A stretch of DNA of 64,000 nt from CAYWKS01 sp964458935 (GTDB lineage Bacteria > Planctomycetota > Phycisphaerae > Phycisphaerales > Zrk34), in assembly GCA_964458935.1 (NCBI GenBank), contig CAYWKS010000013.1:1-64000 (forward strand), read 5' to 3'. The translations under genes were made by a program, and so were the position numbers. How positions within the stretch are numbered: the first letter of the stretch is position 1; every line of letters starts with the position of its first letter. Shown here one piece after another: positions 1-8,296 of the stretch. The notes under the pieces were generated by a model that saw nothing but the letters and a program-made list of their open reading frames with translations, was not told the DNA's origin and searched no databases.

Positions 1-57
1 AAGGTCGACAAGGTTCCGCGGCAGGTCCGCGACCCGCCGCACCTGCCGATGCTGTGA
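1..57 (+). CDS. C-terminal end of an unidentified protein (cut by window edge)
   Basis: Frame 1 reads 18 codons ending ...HLPML and a TGA stop at 55-57. Nearly every third codon position is G or C, as in the surrounding real genes, so this is probably the tail of a gene that begins left of the window. It converges on the ricT-like gene, whose stop lies 30 bases further on. Too little is visible to name a family. Confidence 0.4.
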   Translation, partial: KVDKVPRQVRDPPHLPML

Positions 58-87
58 CCGCTTGGCCGTTGCACGTCAGCGCGGTAT

Positions 88-1407
88 TCAGGGTTCGCCA
101 TCGCCGGATGACGGGCCCGAACCGTTGCCCGGGCGAGGCGGGCTGTCGCCGTCGCCGCCGGGTCCTTCGCCGCCGCCTGATTCCCCGCCGCCGCGCCGCC
201 GCCGCCGCCCGCGCCGCCGCCGCCGCTTGCGCTTGCCGCCCTCGCCGGAGGCCTGCTCGTTCGACTGGTCGTCCGTCTCGCCGCCGGTGTCGCTCGCGTC
301 GGGCGTGGCGGGTTGGGACGGCTCGGCGGGCTTGGGCTTGTCGCCGCGCGGGCCGTCGTCACGACCGGCCCGGCCCTTGCTGCGGCGCGAACGGGACCGC
401 TCGCGCCGCTCGTTCCGCGCCGCCTCCTGCTTGGCCGCTTCCTCAGCCTCGGCGGCCAGCCGCGCCTCGTCCTCCTTGCTCAGCTTCGAGATGTTCTCCA
501 CCGGGAACGCCAGGCGCGACCCGGCCTTGTCCAGCTCGACCAGCACCAGTTGCGTGAGGATCTGCGTGTTGACCACGCGGCCGGGCCCGTCCTCGGTCAT
601 CACCCGCGCGTTGCGGTTGGGCAATCGCTTCCGCAGGTCGTCGTAGGTCTGTTCCTCGTACCGCAGGCAGCACATCAGCCGCCCGCACCGCCCGCTGATC
701 TTCGACGGGTCGAGCGTTGCCTTCTGGATCTTCGCGTTGCGCATGCTGACCGGCTTGAGCACCTTGAGGAACTGCTTGCAGCAGCAGTGCTGCCCGCACT
801 TCTCGTAGTCGGCGACCAGCCGCGCCTCGTCCCGGGCGCCGACCTGCCGCATCTCGATCCGCGTATGGAACTCGCTCGCCAGGGTCCGCACCAGCTCGCG
901 GAAGTCCACCCGGCCGTCGCTCATGAAGTAGAAGATCATCCGCTCGCCGCCCAGCAGCATCTCCACGTCGACCAGCTTCATCGGCAGGTCCATCTCGCGG
1001 ATCATCCGCTTGCACGCCTGGACGGCGCGGGGCTTCTCGGCGTCGAGGCGGCTCTGCTCGCGGATGTCGTCCGGCGTCGCCAGCCGCAGCACCTTGCCGT
1101 CCTGGCTGAACGGGTACTGCTTCCCCCCGGACTGGTCGATGTACTCGAGCATCTGCTTGCGGGTGATCGAGTGGCCGCACCCGCCGTTGGCGCAGGTCGT
1201 CGTGAGCATCTCCGCCAGCTCCACGCCCCGTGGCGTGCGGACCACGAGCTTCGTCCCGCACCCGGGGATCTCGTCCCCGCCGTAGGGGAACTCGCCGACC
1301 TGCCGCATATATCCGTAGCGGAGCACGATCGTCTCGGGCGGCTTGAGCCGGCTGATCGCCTTGGCCTGTTCCTCTTCCTCGATCACCGGCAGCGGGTGGA
1401 TGGGCAT
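88..1407 (-). CDS. ricT: PSP1/RicT (YaaT) family protein with Arg-rich tail
   Basis: This is a 439-residue PSP1-domain protein. In Bacillus the RicT (YaaT) protein forms an Fe-S-containing complex with RicA and RicF that affects RNase Y-dependent mRNA maturation; the role here is inferred from family. The family's conserved cysteines are visible: CGHS near residue 70, CGQHCCC near 203 and CGRLMCC near 240. After about residue 300 the protein turns into a charged coiled stretch. It then ends in an Arg block (KRKRRRRRGRRRRRGGG) and a Gly/Ser/Pro-rich acidic end, much longer than in Firmicutes. The start at 1407 (MPIHPLP) is preferred; an in-frame ATG at 1452 would add 15 unconserved-looking residues. 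It lies downstream of tmk-holB on the same strand, the same neighbours as in Firmicutes. Confidence 0.88.
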   Translation of the reverse strand: MPIHPLPVIEEEEQAKAISRLKPPETIVLRYGYMRQVGEFPYGGDEIPGCGTKLVVRTPRGVELAEMLTTTCANGGCGHSITRKQMLEYIDQSGGKQYPFSQDGKVLRLATPDDIREQSRLDAEKPRAVQACKRMIREMDLPMKLVDVEMLLGGERMIFYFMSDGRVDFRELVRTLASEFHTRIEMRQVGARDEARLVADYEKCGQHCCCKQFLKVLKPVSMRNAKIQKATLDPSKISGRCGRLMCCLRYEEQTYDDLRKRLPNRNARVMTEDGPGRVVNTQILTQLVLVELDKAGSRLAFPVENISKLSKEDEARLAAEAEEAAKQEAARNERRERSRSRRSKGRAGRDDGPRGDKPKPAEPSQPATPDASDTGGETDDQSNEQASGEGGKRKRRRRRGRRRRRGGGESGGGEGPGGDGDSPPRPGNGSGPSSGDGEP

Positions 1408-1546
1408 CGGTGTGTGACCTTGTGCGTGCGACGCGCGACCGCCGGCTGTCACTCAGCGGGTCGTCCGGCGCCTGGTTGTCGTCAGGGTGGTTTTTTACGT
1501 CCGCGTCGGGCCTGACTCCCGAAGCGGGCCACGTCACACGAGAAGG

Positions 1547-2644
1547 TCATGTCGCATCCGCTGCCGCGGCGCGACGCGCCCATTGTATGGCGAGGTTGTC
1601 CAACAGCAAGCCGGGGGCGACGTTGGCGGCGAGGTGCCGCTCGGCCTCGGCGACAAGGTCGGGGCCGGCGAGCCACGGCCAAAGCCGCTGCTCCGCGTCG
1701 TCGGGGTCGTCGGGTTGCAGCCGGGGCGCCGCTTCGACGATCCGCCGCCGACACGCGTCGCCGACCAGCGCCAGGACGAGGCGGACCGCGCGTTTGTTTG
1801 CCGCGTCCTTCGAGGCGTTGTCGTGGGCCTTGACCCAGCGTTCGGCGAAGTCGCCGGCGAGGTCGGCCATGAGCGGGCCCATATCGCCGGCCGCCGCCGC
1901 CGCCTCGCTGCCGCCCATCGCCGCGATCAGCGGTTCCAGCCGCTCCACCCACGCGTCCAGCCCGTAGTCGATGGCCAGCTCGGCCATGCCCGGGCTGCCC
2001 GCGGCGACCCGCGCCACCGCTTCGCGCCGCCCCGGTTCCAGGTCCCCCCGCCGCTCGAGCCATTGCCGCACCAGCGGCTCGTCGAGCAGCCCGAACGCCA
2101 CGCGCTGGCATCGGCTGCGGATCGTCGGCAGCAGCCGATCCTCCTGCGAGGTCACCAGCACGACATAGGTGCCCGGCGGCGGCTCCTCCAGGGTCTTCAG
2201 CAGCGTGTTCTGCCCGTTGAGGTCGAGCAGTTCCGCCTCGTCGACTATGAAGACCTTGTTGTGATTGAGCTGGCTCTTGCGGTGGGCCGGCTCGATCAAC
2301 TGCGTCCGCAGCACATCCAGCGGGATGGTGATCTGCTTGGATCGGCGGACGCGCTCGTCATCGCTGTAGGCCGCCAGTTCCTTGGTCAGCACGTGCAGGT
2401 CCGGGTGCTCGGTGTTGTCGGCGTCGACGAGGCGGCACGCCTCGCACCCGCCGCAGGCGGCGACGTGTCCCGCGAGGTCGGGCTGGGCGTCGGGGCACAG
2501 CAACACCTTGGCGAAGGCGCGGGCGGCGGTGTACTTCCCGACGCCCGCCGGCCCGTGGAAGACCCACGCGTGGTGGACGCGCCCGGACGTGAGCGCCCGC
2601 TCGAGGATGGCCAGCGCCGCGGGTTGTCCAAGGATGTGGTGCAT
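1547..2644 (-). CDS. holB: DNA polymerase III clamp-loader subunit delta'
   Basis: This is a 365-residue AAA+ protein of the DnaX/HolB type, part of the clamp loader that places the sliding clamp on DNA. It begins HHILGQ and has a Walker A motif GPAGVGKYT near residue 30. A zinc module (C...CGGCEAC) lies near residues 50-72, followed by a Walker B-like stretch VFIVDEAELL and a sensor-1 region (LVTSQEDRLL). Delta' subunits are usually catalytically inactive; here the Walker A lysine is kept, so assignment over tau/gamma rests on length and the tmk context. The ATG at 2644 overlaps the tmk stop (TGATG), implying translational coupling; an upstream ATG at 2677 lies inside tmk. Confidence 0.87.
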   Translation of the reverse strand: MHHILGQPAALAILERALTSGRVHHAWVFHGPAGVGKYTAARAFAKVLLCPDAQPDLAGHVAACGGCEACRLVDADNTEHPDLHVLTKELAAYSDDERVRRSKQITIPLDVLRTQLIEPAHRKSQLNHNKVFIVDEAELLDLNGQNTLLKTLEEPPPGTYVVLVTSQEDRLLPTIRSRCQRVAFGLLDEPLVRQWLERRGDLEPGRREAVARVAAGSPGMAELAIDYGLDAWVERLEPLIAAMGGSEAAAAAGDMGPLMADLAGDFAERWVKAHDNASKDAANKRAVRLVLALVGDACRRRIVEAAPRLQPDDPDDAEQRLWPWLAGPDLVAEAERHLAANVAPGLLLDNLAIQWARRAAAADAT

Positions 2645-3288
2645 CAGCTTGCGACCCGGGCTTGCAGTTGGCGGCACAACTCCGCGAAGACGTTCGGCTC
2701 GTCGGGTCGCGCGTCGATGACGAGGTGGCGATCGGGTTCTGCGGCGGCCTGGTCGAGGTAACCTCGCCGGACACGGGCGTGGTACGCGGCGCCCTTGGCC
2801 TCCATGCGGTCGAGCAGGGGGTTCAGCCGGGTCGCGGCGGTCTGCTCATCCACGTCGAAGACCACGACCACGTCGGGCTGGGCCGTGCCCAGCGCGACGT
2901 CGGCGACCCGGCGGATGTGTTCGAGGGGCATGCCGCCGGCGGCGCCCTGGTAGGCGAGCGTGGAGCTGACGAAGCGGTCGGCGAGCACGAGCCGGCCGGC
3001 GTCGAGGGCGGGGCGGATGCGTTCGGCGACGAGCTGGGCGCGGCTGGCCATGTAGAGCATCATCTCGCAGTGCAGGTCCATGATGTCGTGCGCCGGGTCG
3101 AGGAGGATGCGGCGGATCTGCTCGCCGATGGCGGTGCCGCCGGGCTCGCGGACTTCGCACACCTCGATTCCGGCGCCGCGCGCGGCGGCGACGAAGCGCT
3201 TGAACTGCGTGCTCTTGCCCGAGCCGTCCGGCCCGTCGAACACGATGAACCTGCCGGCCAGCCGCTGCATCCATGCCCGATCGCTCAT
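2644..3288 (-). CDS. tmk: thymidylate kinase
   Basis: This 214-residue enzyme phosphorylates dTMP to dTDP in the cytoplasm. A P-loop GPDGSGKST lies near residue 20, the REPGGT dTMP-binding motif near 48, and the DRF...STLAYQG lid/substrate region near 99-110. Length from the ATG at 3288 (MSDRAW) matches the family; a longer start at 3429 would run back through the pgsA 3' end. A later ATG at 3270 (MQRLAG) is also possible. It sits between pgsA and holB, 17 bases after pgsA and overlapping the holB start codon. Confidence 0.93.
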   Translation of the reverse strand: MSDRAWMQRLAGRFIVFDGPDGSGKSTQFKRFVAAARGAGIEVCEVREPGGTAIGEQIRRILLDPAHDIMDLHCEMMLYMASRAQLVAERIRPALDAGRLVLADRFVSSTLAYQGAAGGMPLEHIRRVADVALGTAQPDVVVVFDVDEQTAATRLNPLLDRMEAKGAAYHARVRRGYLDQAAAEPDRHLVIDARPDEPNVFAELCRQLQARVAS

Positions 3289-3305
3289 GGGGGCATTGTA
3301 ACCGT

Positions 3306-3935
3306 TCAGTGGGCCTGGCCGTGGGCGTGCCGCACCGCCTTGATCGCGCCGGTGATGTAGGGCAGGCCGCTGAGGATCGTCACGATCACGACCGCCCAGA
3401 CCGTGGCGGCGCGGAGCGGATGGACCCACGCGTGGCCGCGGCCGTCGAGCATGACCATCAGCAGCAGCACGGGCACGGCGACGGACTGGAGGATCATCTT
3501 GGCCTTGCCCGCGCCGAGCGCGGCGAACTCGATGCGCGCCGACTCGAGCGTCGCACGGATGCTGGTCACGAGGAACTCGCGGACGAGCACGAGCACGGCC
3601 ATCCAGGGGTAGAAGCCGGTGACGTTGCGGGTGGGGTCGTCGGGGTCGACGAACTGCGGGCCGGCGAGGAAGATGAACGCCCCGACGACCAGGACCTTGT
3701 CGACGACCGGGTCCATGACGCGGCCGAACAGCGTGATCGCCTGCCAGCGCCGGGCGAGGTAGCCGTCCAGTGCATCGGTCAGCACGGCGACGATGAACAC
3801 GACCATGGCGGTGATGAGCAGGGCGACGGGTCGGCCGTTCGGCCCGCCGTACTGGAAGGTGCTCAGCAGGGCGAAGAACACGATCGCGAGGATCAGCCGC
3901 ACAATCGTCAGCGAATTGGGGATATGGCGGTGCAT
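3306..3935 (-). CDS. pgsA: CDP-diacylglycerol-glycerol-3-phosphate 3-phosphatidyltransferase
   Basis: This is a 209-residue membrane enzyme making phosphatidylglycerol phosphate, the committed step to phosphatidylglycerol and cardiolipin. The CDP-alcohol phosphotransferase signature is complete: DALDGYLAR, eight residues, G, then VMDPVVDK, roughly residues 52-78. Several hydrophobic helices flank it, including the N-terminal LTIVRLILAIVFFALL. The start at 3935 (MHRHIPNSLT) matches the usual N terminus; ATGs at 3962 and 3968 are alternatives, and the frame stays open further upstream without family resemblance. It is the first gene of pgsA-tmk-holB-ricT. Confidence 0.93.
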   Translation of the reverse strand: MHRHIPNSLTIVRLILAIVFFALLSTFQYGGPNGRPVALLITAMVVFIVAVLTDALDGYLARRWQAITLFGRVMDPVVDKVLVVGAFIFLAGPQFVDPDDPTRNVTGFYPWMAVLVLVREFLVTSIRATLESARIEFAALGAGKAKMILQSVAVPVLLLMVMLDGRGHAWVHPLRAATVWAVVIVTILSGLPYITGAIKAVRHAHGQAH

Positions 3936-4718
3936 GGCGGGTTTCCGGACGGCGTACGGCATGAGCATGCTAGCAGGATCGGCCACTGCGCACAGGGGCG
4001 TCGCGTGTCCGCCCCCGGCCTTCCCCCGCGGCCGGAAATTCGTAAGTCGTTGTCGCGATAGTGTTTGGGGATGTCGATGGGCGTGTCCGGGCTTGTCCGG
4101 GCGGACACGGCGGCGCGGGCGGCCGGGAAACGCGAAGCAAGGGGGGCTTTGCGAAGCGATGGAGCGGGCGGGGTTTATGGACCGCGCCCGGTAGCGGGGC
4201 CGCATCGCGTTCGCGTGCTCCGCAGGGCCCGGCGCACGGATGCGTCGCAACCGGTCGCGTCAGCGGGCCGGTGTGTGCATGGCCAGGCGTCGCGCGAAAA
4301 AGGGCGTGCATCTACTAAGGGGCGAGCCGGCGCAATTCGGCGCAGGGACGTGTCGTTACGGCGAAAATGGGCGCTGTGGCGGCGTAGGCGGCGGGTCGCC
4401 GCGGTGCGCGCGATATGCGATTGCCGCCATTCAAGACCCCGATCAGCCCGTGTCGCGCCCCCAACTGTGCCCCAGGGAGTCTGCGTTGCGTGCCTGCCGC
4501 CGGTCTGATCGGGGTTGTCGCTGTCGCGGCCAGCCGCCATCGGGTGCATGATGTCACACGACCCGGGGCATCAAAACGCTATGGCATCTATCCCTGATCC
4601 GAGTTTGTCCGAATTCGTCGCGGGTGTACATAGATGGGCTTGGCGGTGTGAAGGTGGGTCAGCGTGCGCGGCACCTGCGGCCGTTGGGGGATATGGCGGC
4701 GGCTGACCGGTCAGCGGG
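3936..4718. other. 783-bp intergenic region with inverted repeats
   Basis: No convincing gene is visible; the frames open here have mixed codon use and no family resemblance. GTGTCCG at 4083-4089 pairs with CGGACAC at 4102-4108. A perfect 11-bp inverted repeat (ACCCCGATCAG 4436-4446, CTGATCGGGGT 4505-4515) can extend to 13 pairs with one G-U. The region should hold the pgsA promoter (read leftward) and the 3' end of the XylR-type regulator transcript. Confidence 0.45.
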
Positions 4719-5897
4719 TTAGAGGATGGCCCGCTGTGCCTTGCGGTACGCGGCGGGGCTGAGGCCGACTTCCTTCCGGAAGGCGGTGCTGAAATGGCGG
4801 GGCTCGTGATAGCCGCTCTGCTCGGCGACCTGGGCGATGGGCAGGTTGGTCTCGGACAGCAGGTGCTGGGCGCGGTTCATGCGGACCTGGCGCATCATGA
4901 CATAGGGCGAGGCGCCGGTGTACTCGCTGAACAGCCGGAAGAACTTGGAGCGGCTGGCGTACTGGGTGTGCTCGATGAGGTCTTCGACGGACTCGATGGA
5001 GCAGGCGTGCTGCTGGATGTAGCGGACGGCGCGCTCGATCGCCTGTCGGTTGAGGTCGACGTCGCCGGTAGACTGGCGGATGCACAACTCAGCGCCGCCG
5101 ATGAGCTGGGGTTCGGGTGTGAGCCCCTGGGCACCGCCGTTGACGAGCTTCGCGGCGATCGCGGCGGCGGCGACGGCGATGTCCTCGAGAGGCTGGGCGA
5201 CGGCGGTGATCGTCGGCGGATCGGTCAGGCACATCGGCTCGTCGTAAGCGGCGGCGAGCAGCACGTCACCGGGGATGCGGAGGCCGGCTTCGAGGCAGAG
5301 CTGCCGGACCTTGACGGCCTGGACGGGGCTCTGACAGATGACGCCGACGGGGCGGGGCTGATCGCCGATCCATTCGAGGGTCTGCCGATCGTCCTGGAAC
5401 CAGGGGTGGTGCTGGAATTGCGGGCAGGGTGTCTCGGTGCGAGAGGCGAGGCGGCCGCCCAGGGCCTCGATCCGCCGCGCCAGGCAGTCTCCGAGCCCGC
5501 CGTCATGCTCGAAGCCGGCGACGCCGAGGTAGGCCCAATGCTCGACCTCTTCGTCGTGGAGGTGGCGAACGAGTGATCGAGCGATGTCGTCGGGATCGGC
5601 CAGGACGCTGGGGCAGCCCAACGCCTGGAGTGACAGGAGCATGCCGACCATGGGTGGCCCGCCGTTGCGGACGTGGGGCTGGACGCACTGCTGAGGTGCG
5701 GTGACGAGCTTGGCGTCGACGCCGTCCTCCTGCAGCTTGTGCTGCAGGTCCTGTTCGTCGTAGTAGCCCATGTCGTGGACCTCGCACCAGCGGGCGCAGT
5801 GCGGGTCGCTGTTGAGGGCTTTGATGATCCGATGGTAACCTTCGACGAAGCGCAGGAAGACGAGACCGATGCGTATTTTGTTTTTCTGGGCTGTCAT
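4719..5897 (-). CDS. XylR-type transcriptional regulator (sugar-sensor domain plus AraC HTH)
   Basis: This is a 392-residue protein, the usual length of the Escherichia XylR class. The N-terminal part (about 1-270) resembles a LacI/periplasmic-binding-protein sensor, including a YLGVAGF-type segment and the inter-domain stretch PTITAVAQPLEDI. The C-terminal 105 residues are an AraC/XylS double helix-turn-helix ending with the signature SGYHEPRHFSTAFRKEVGLSPAAYR. The family binds a sugar and activates its uptake or catabolism genes. No sugar genes are adjacent, so the ligand and targets are unknown. Start at 5897 (MTAQKNK); an in-frame ATG at 5978 is possible but adds unusual residues. Confidence 0.85.
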   Translation of the reverse strand: MTAQKNKIRIGLVFLRFVEGYHRIIKALNSDPHCARWCEVHDMGYYDEQDLQHKLQEDGVDAKLVTAPQQCVQPHVRNGGPPMVGMLLSLQALGCPSVLADPDDIARSLVRHLHDEEVEHWAYLGVAGFEHDGGLGDCLARRIEALGGRLASRTETPCPQFQHHPWFQDDRQTLEWIGDQPRPVGVICQSPVQAVKVRQLCLEAGLRIPGDVLLAAAYDEPMCLTDPPTITAVAQPLEDIAVAAAAIAAKLVNGGAQGLTPEPQLIGGAELCIRQSTGDVDLNRQAIERAVRYIQQHACSIESVEDLIEHTQYASRSKFFRLFSEYTGASPYVMMRQVRMNRAQHLLSETNLPIAQVAEQSGYHEPRHFSTAFRKEVGLSPAAYRKAQRAIL

Positions 5898-6203
5898 AGC
5901 TTCCGGAAAGTCCCCCTTGGGTGGAACCGGCTCGCCACGCCGCTCGGGGACAACGGGCTGGCGTAGAACTGCGCCCATGGCCCCATACCGACCGCCGCAT
6001 TGGCGTTTATGCGTAGTGCGAATACTATAATACAGGCATGGTCACCGGCTTGACCTGCTTAAATGTCCTAATCATTTCCGCATAGTTACAGCCGACCCCC
6101 GGCGGGCATGGCGGGGGTGAATGAGTCGGGCGGGCTTTATTGCGTTGCGGGCGATTGCGGGCTGCCTGGAAGCGGCGGTATCGGGGCCGTGCGACGTGGC
6201 GAG
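5898..6203. other. intergenic region between divergent xylR-type gene and nusA leader
   Basis: No gene is supported. An AT-rich island (complement of 6023-6034, TATTATAGTATT) is the most likely -10 region for the leftward regulator gene, but I see no good -35 at the right distance. Confidence 0.3.
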
Positions 6204-6233
6204 TTGACATAGGGGTGTGCAGTTGGGGATAAT
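6204..6233 (+). promoter_or_regulatory. predicted sigma-70-type promoter of the nusA operon
   Basis: TTGACA at 6204-6209 is followed after 18 bases by GATAAT at 6228-6233. Transcription would start near 6240, leaving a leader of about 387 nucleotides before nusA. Confidence 0.55.
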
Positions 6234-6243
6234 GCGTGGCTTA

Positions 6244-6333
6244 ATGGTGAGCGTCCGGGCACGGGTCCGGTCGCGACGATGGAGCCAGACGGTGATGAAC
6301 GTCCAGGCCTACGAGTTGAGCAGCCGGCGATGA
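6244..6333 (+). CDS. possible 29-residue leader peptide upstream of nusA
   Basis: An ATG only about 4 nucleotides after the predicted transcription start opens a 29-codon frame rich in Arg and Val. It has mostly G/C third positions (25 of 29 by my count) and ends TGA at 6331-6333. An internal ATG at 6295 has a GGAG 10 bases upstream. Its stop overlaps the start of the next small frame as ATGA, an arrangement typical of translational coupling. No family is recognised; it may be chance in high-GC DNA. Confidence 0.25.
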   Translation: MVSVRARVRSRRWSQTVMNVQAYELSSRR

Positions 6334-6419
6334 GGCGTGCGACGCCCCATGTTGCCGTGTTGCGCCGAGCCGAGGGGCGGCTGCGGGTCGCCCTGGAAGG
6401 GGAGCCGACGATGGGTTGA
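6330..6419 (+). CDS. possible second small leader ORF upstream of nusA
   Basis: A 29-codon frame starts at the ATGA overlap with the preceding small frame and ends TGA at 6417-6419. The stop is inside the left arm of the hairpin at 6418-6437. The frame is open back to an ATG at 6279, but third-position bias improves only after 6330. No family is recognised. Translation through here could control folding of the hairpins that follow. Confidence 0.22.
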   Translation: MRRATPHVAVLRRAEGRLRVALEGEPTMG

Positions 6420-6605
6420 TGATCGTGATGGATCATCTGAGAGTTGCCCGTCGCCGGCGATCGGCTGTGCGGCGTGAGGCGAGGCTGGTAGGCCACGGAC
6501 CGTGATGGAGCCCGTGGCCTCGTCGTTTTTCAGGCCTGCCGAGGCAGGCCCGGGCCGTGAGCCCGCCCTGAAGGGCTCGACAATCCGACAGGTCGCCAGA
6601 GGCGA
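6418..6605 (+). promoter_or_regulatory. structured nusA leader with five hairpins and a possible attenuator
   Basis: Inverted repeats, in order: GATGATC/GATCATC (6418-6424, 6431-6437); AGGCCACGG/CCGTGGCCT (6490-6498, 6512-6520), followed five bases later by T5 at 6526-6530; GGCCTGC/GCAGGCC with a CGAG loop (6533-6550); GAGCCC/GGGCTC (6559-6564, 6573-6578); TCGCC/GGCGA with an AGA loop (6593-6605). The second resembles a weak intrinsic terminator. Its left arm could instead form CACG-GAC-CGTG (6494-6504), so two exclusive folds are possible. nusA-family operons are autoregulated in other bacteria; attenuation here is inference. Confidence 0.45.
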
Positions 6606-6626
6606 TCGACGACATGGGACAACGGC

Positions 6627-8249
6627 ATGGTCAGCACCAACAGCCCGGAAATGTTACGCATCATCGATTCGATCGCGCGGGAGCGCAACGTGGACAAGGA
6701 GTCGTTGTTCACGGACATCGAGCAAGCGATGATCTCGGCGGCGCGGAAGCATTTCGCGGCCCCGGATACCGAGGAGTTCACCTGCGAGGTTGACCGCTTC
6801 ACGGGTCAGATCCACATCTACCACGAGCAGGAAGAGATCCCGCTGGAGAAGCTGGGCCGCATCCCCGCGCAGACGGCCAAGCAGGTGATGATCCAGAAGT
6901 TCCGCGAGGACGAGCGGGCGAGCATCTACGAGGAGTTCAGCGAGCGGATCGGGGAGATCATCACGGGGACGGCGCAGCGTTACGAAGGCGGGGCGCTGGT
7001 GGTACAGGTGGGCCGGGCGGAGGGTTTCATGCCCCGCTCCGAGCAGATCCCCGGGGAGCAGCACATGCCCGGCGAGCGGGTGCGTTGCATGATCCTCGAC
7101 GTGCGGGACACGGGCAGCCAGGTGAAGATCGTGCTCAGCCGGGGCAACCCCGAGTTCATCCGGCGTCTGTTCGAGGTGGAAGTTCCGGAGGTGAGTGAAC
7201 GGATCATCGAGATCAAGGCGCTGGCGCGTGAGCCGGGCCACCGGACGAAGGTGGCGGTGGCCTCGATCGACTCGAAGGTCGACGCGGTGGGCGCGTGCGT
7301 GGGGGTGCGGGGCAGCCGCATCAAGAACATCGTGGATGAGCTGGCCGGTGAGAAGATCGACATCGTGCGGTGGAACGAGTCGTCGCAGGTGCTGATCGCC
7401 AACGCGTTGCGGCCGGCGGAGGTGGTGGAGATCAGCCTGTGCTTCGAGCTCCGCCGCGCGACGGTCGTGGTGAACGAAGACCAGTTGTCGCTGGCGATCG
7501 GCAAGCGTGGGCAGAACGTGCGGCTGGCGGCGCGGCTGACCGGCTGGGACGTGGACATCCTCACGCCGGCCGAGTTCGCCAAGGGCCTGGACATCCTCGA
7601 CGAGACCCTTCGCAGCATCGAGGGGATCACCGAGGACATGATCGACCGCCTGGCGGCGCTGGGTCTGATCACGGTCTTCGACGTCGAGGAGCTGGGCGTG
7701 GACGTGCTGATGGAGCACCTGGGGGACCTGGGCATGACGCAGGAGTTGGCCGAGCGTGCGGCGACGGCGTGCAGCGAGCGCGGCAAGGAGGTCGCCGAGC
7801 AGCAGCAGCGCGAGCGTGAAGAGGCCGAGCGGCGGAAGGCCGAGGAAGAGGCGGGCCTGGTCCACGACGAGGCGGACGCGCAGGCGGCGGCGATCCTCGG
7901 CCACGGCAGCGCCCCGGCGCGGCCGGCGGCGTCGCCCGAGCCGGACCCCGGCGAAGGCGGGGACATCATGGACCTGCTGGGCGGGGCGGCCGACGCGGCG
8001 TCGGAGCCGGCCGCCGCCGAGCCGGCTGAACCCGGCGAGGCGACCGATGCGTCGGACGATCCGTCGCCTCGTGACGTGCAGTTGGCGACCGAGCCGCGTG
8101 CCCCGTCGGAGTCGTCCGAGGCCGGCGTCGACGAGCAGGAGGAACTGACGCGGCTGGCCGAGGGCAGCGCCGAGGGTGACGAGGCCGCCGAGGACTCGGC
8201 GGATGAAGCGACGGATGCGGCGTCAGAAGACAATCAATCCAGCGTCTGA
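6627..8249 (+). CDS. nusA: transcription termination/antitermination factor NusA
   Basis: This 540-residue RNA polymerase-binding factor controls pausing, termination and antitermination. The N-terminal domain spans about residues 1-125, then an S1 domain (GTAQRYEGGALVVQVG... to about 200). KH1 includes the motif VGVRGSRIKNIVDEL and KH2 the motif LSLAIGKRGQNVRLAARLTGWDVDI (about 205-345). A helix-hairpin-helix-like region (SIEGITEDMIDRLAALG) follows. After about residue 395 a charged coil leads to a roughly 130-residue acidic Ala/Glu/Asp tail. The ATG at 6627 lacks a strong Shine-Dalgarno. It heads nusA-infB-DUF503-rbfA; rimP, often upstream of nusA, is not here. Confidence 0.95.
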   Translation: MVSTNSPEMLRIIDSIARERNVDKESLFTDIEQAMISAARKHFAAPDTEEFTCEVDRFTGQIHIYHEQEEIPLEKLGRIPAQTAKQVMIQKFREDERASIYEEFSERIGEIITGTAQRYEGGALVVQVGRAEGFMPRSEQIPGEQHMPGERVRCMILDVRDTGSQVKIVLSRGNPEFIRRLFEVEVPEVSERIIEIKALAREPGHRTKVAVASIDSKVDAVGACVGVRGSRIKNIVDELAGEKIDIVRWNESSQVLIANALRPAEVVEISLCFELRRATVVVNEDQLSLAIGKRGQNVRLAARLTGWDVDILTPAEFAKGLDILDETLRSIEGITEDMIDRLAALGLITVFDVEELGVDVLMEHLGDLGMTQELAERAATACSERGKEVAEQQQREREEAERRKAEEEAGLVHDEADAQAAAILGHGSAPARPAASPEPDPGEGGDIMDLLGGAADAASEPAAAEPAEPGEATDASDDPSPRDVQLATEPRAPSESSEAGVDEQEELTRLAEGSAEGDEAAEDSADEATDAASEDNQSSV

Positions 8250-8296
8250 CGTCGAGCGGCGTCGCTGGGTGCAGATTCACAGCAGGAGCGTATATT

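Noticed and set aside
4061..4557. Several 80-147-codon frames in the gene-free region
   Set aside because: All are Arg-rich, mutually overlapping and without family or ribosome-binding site.
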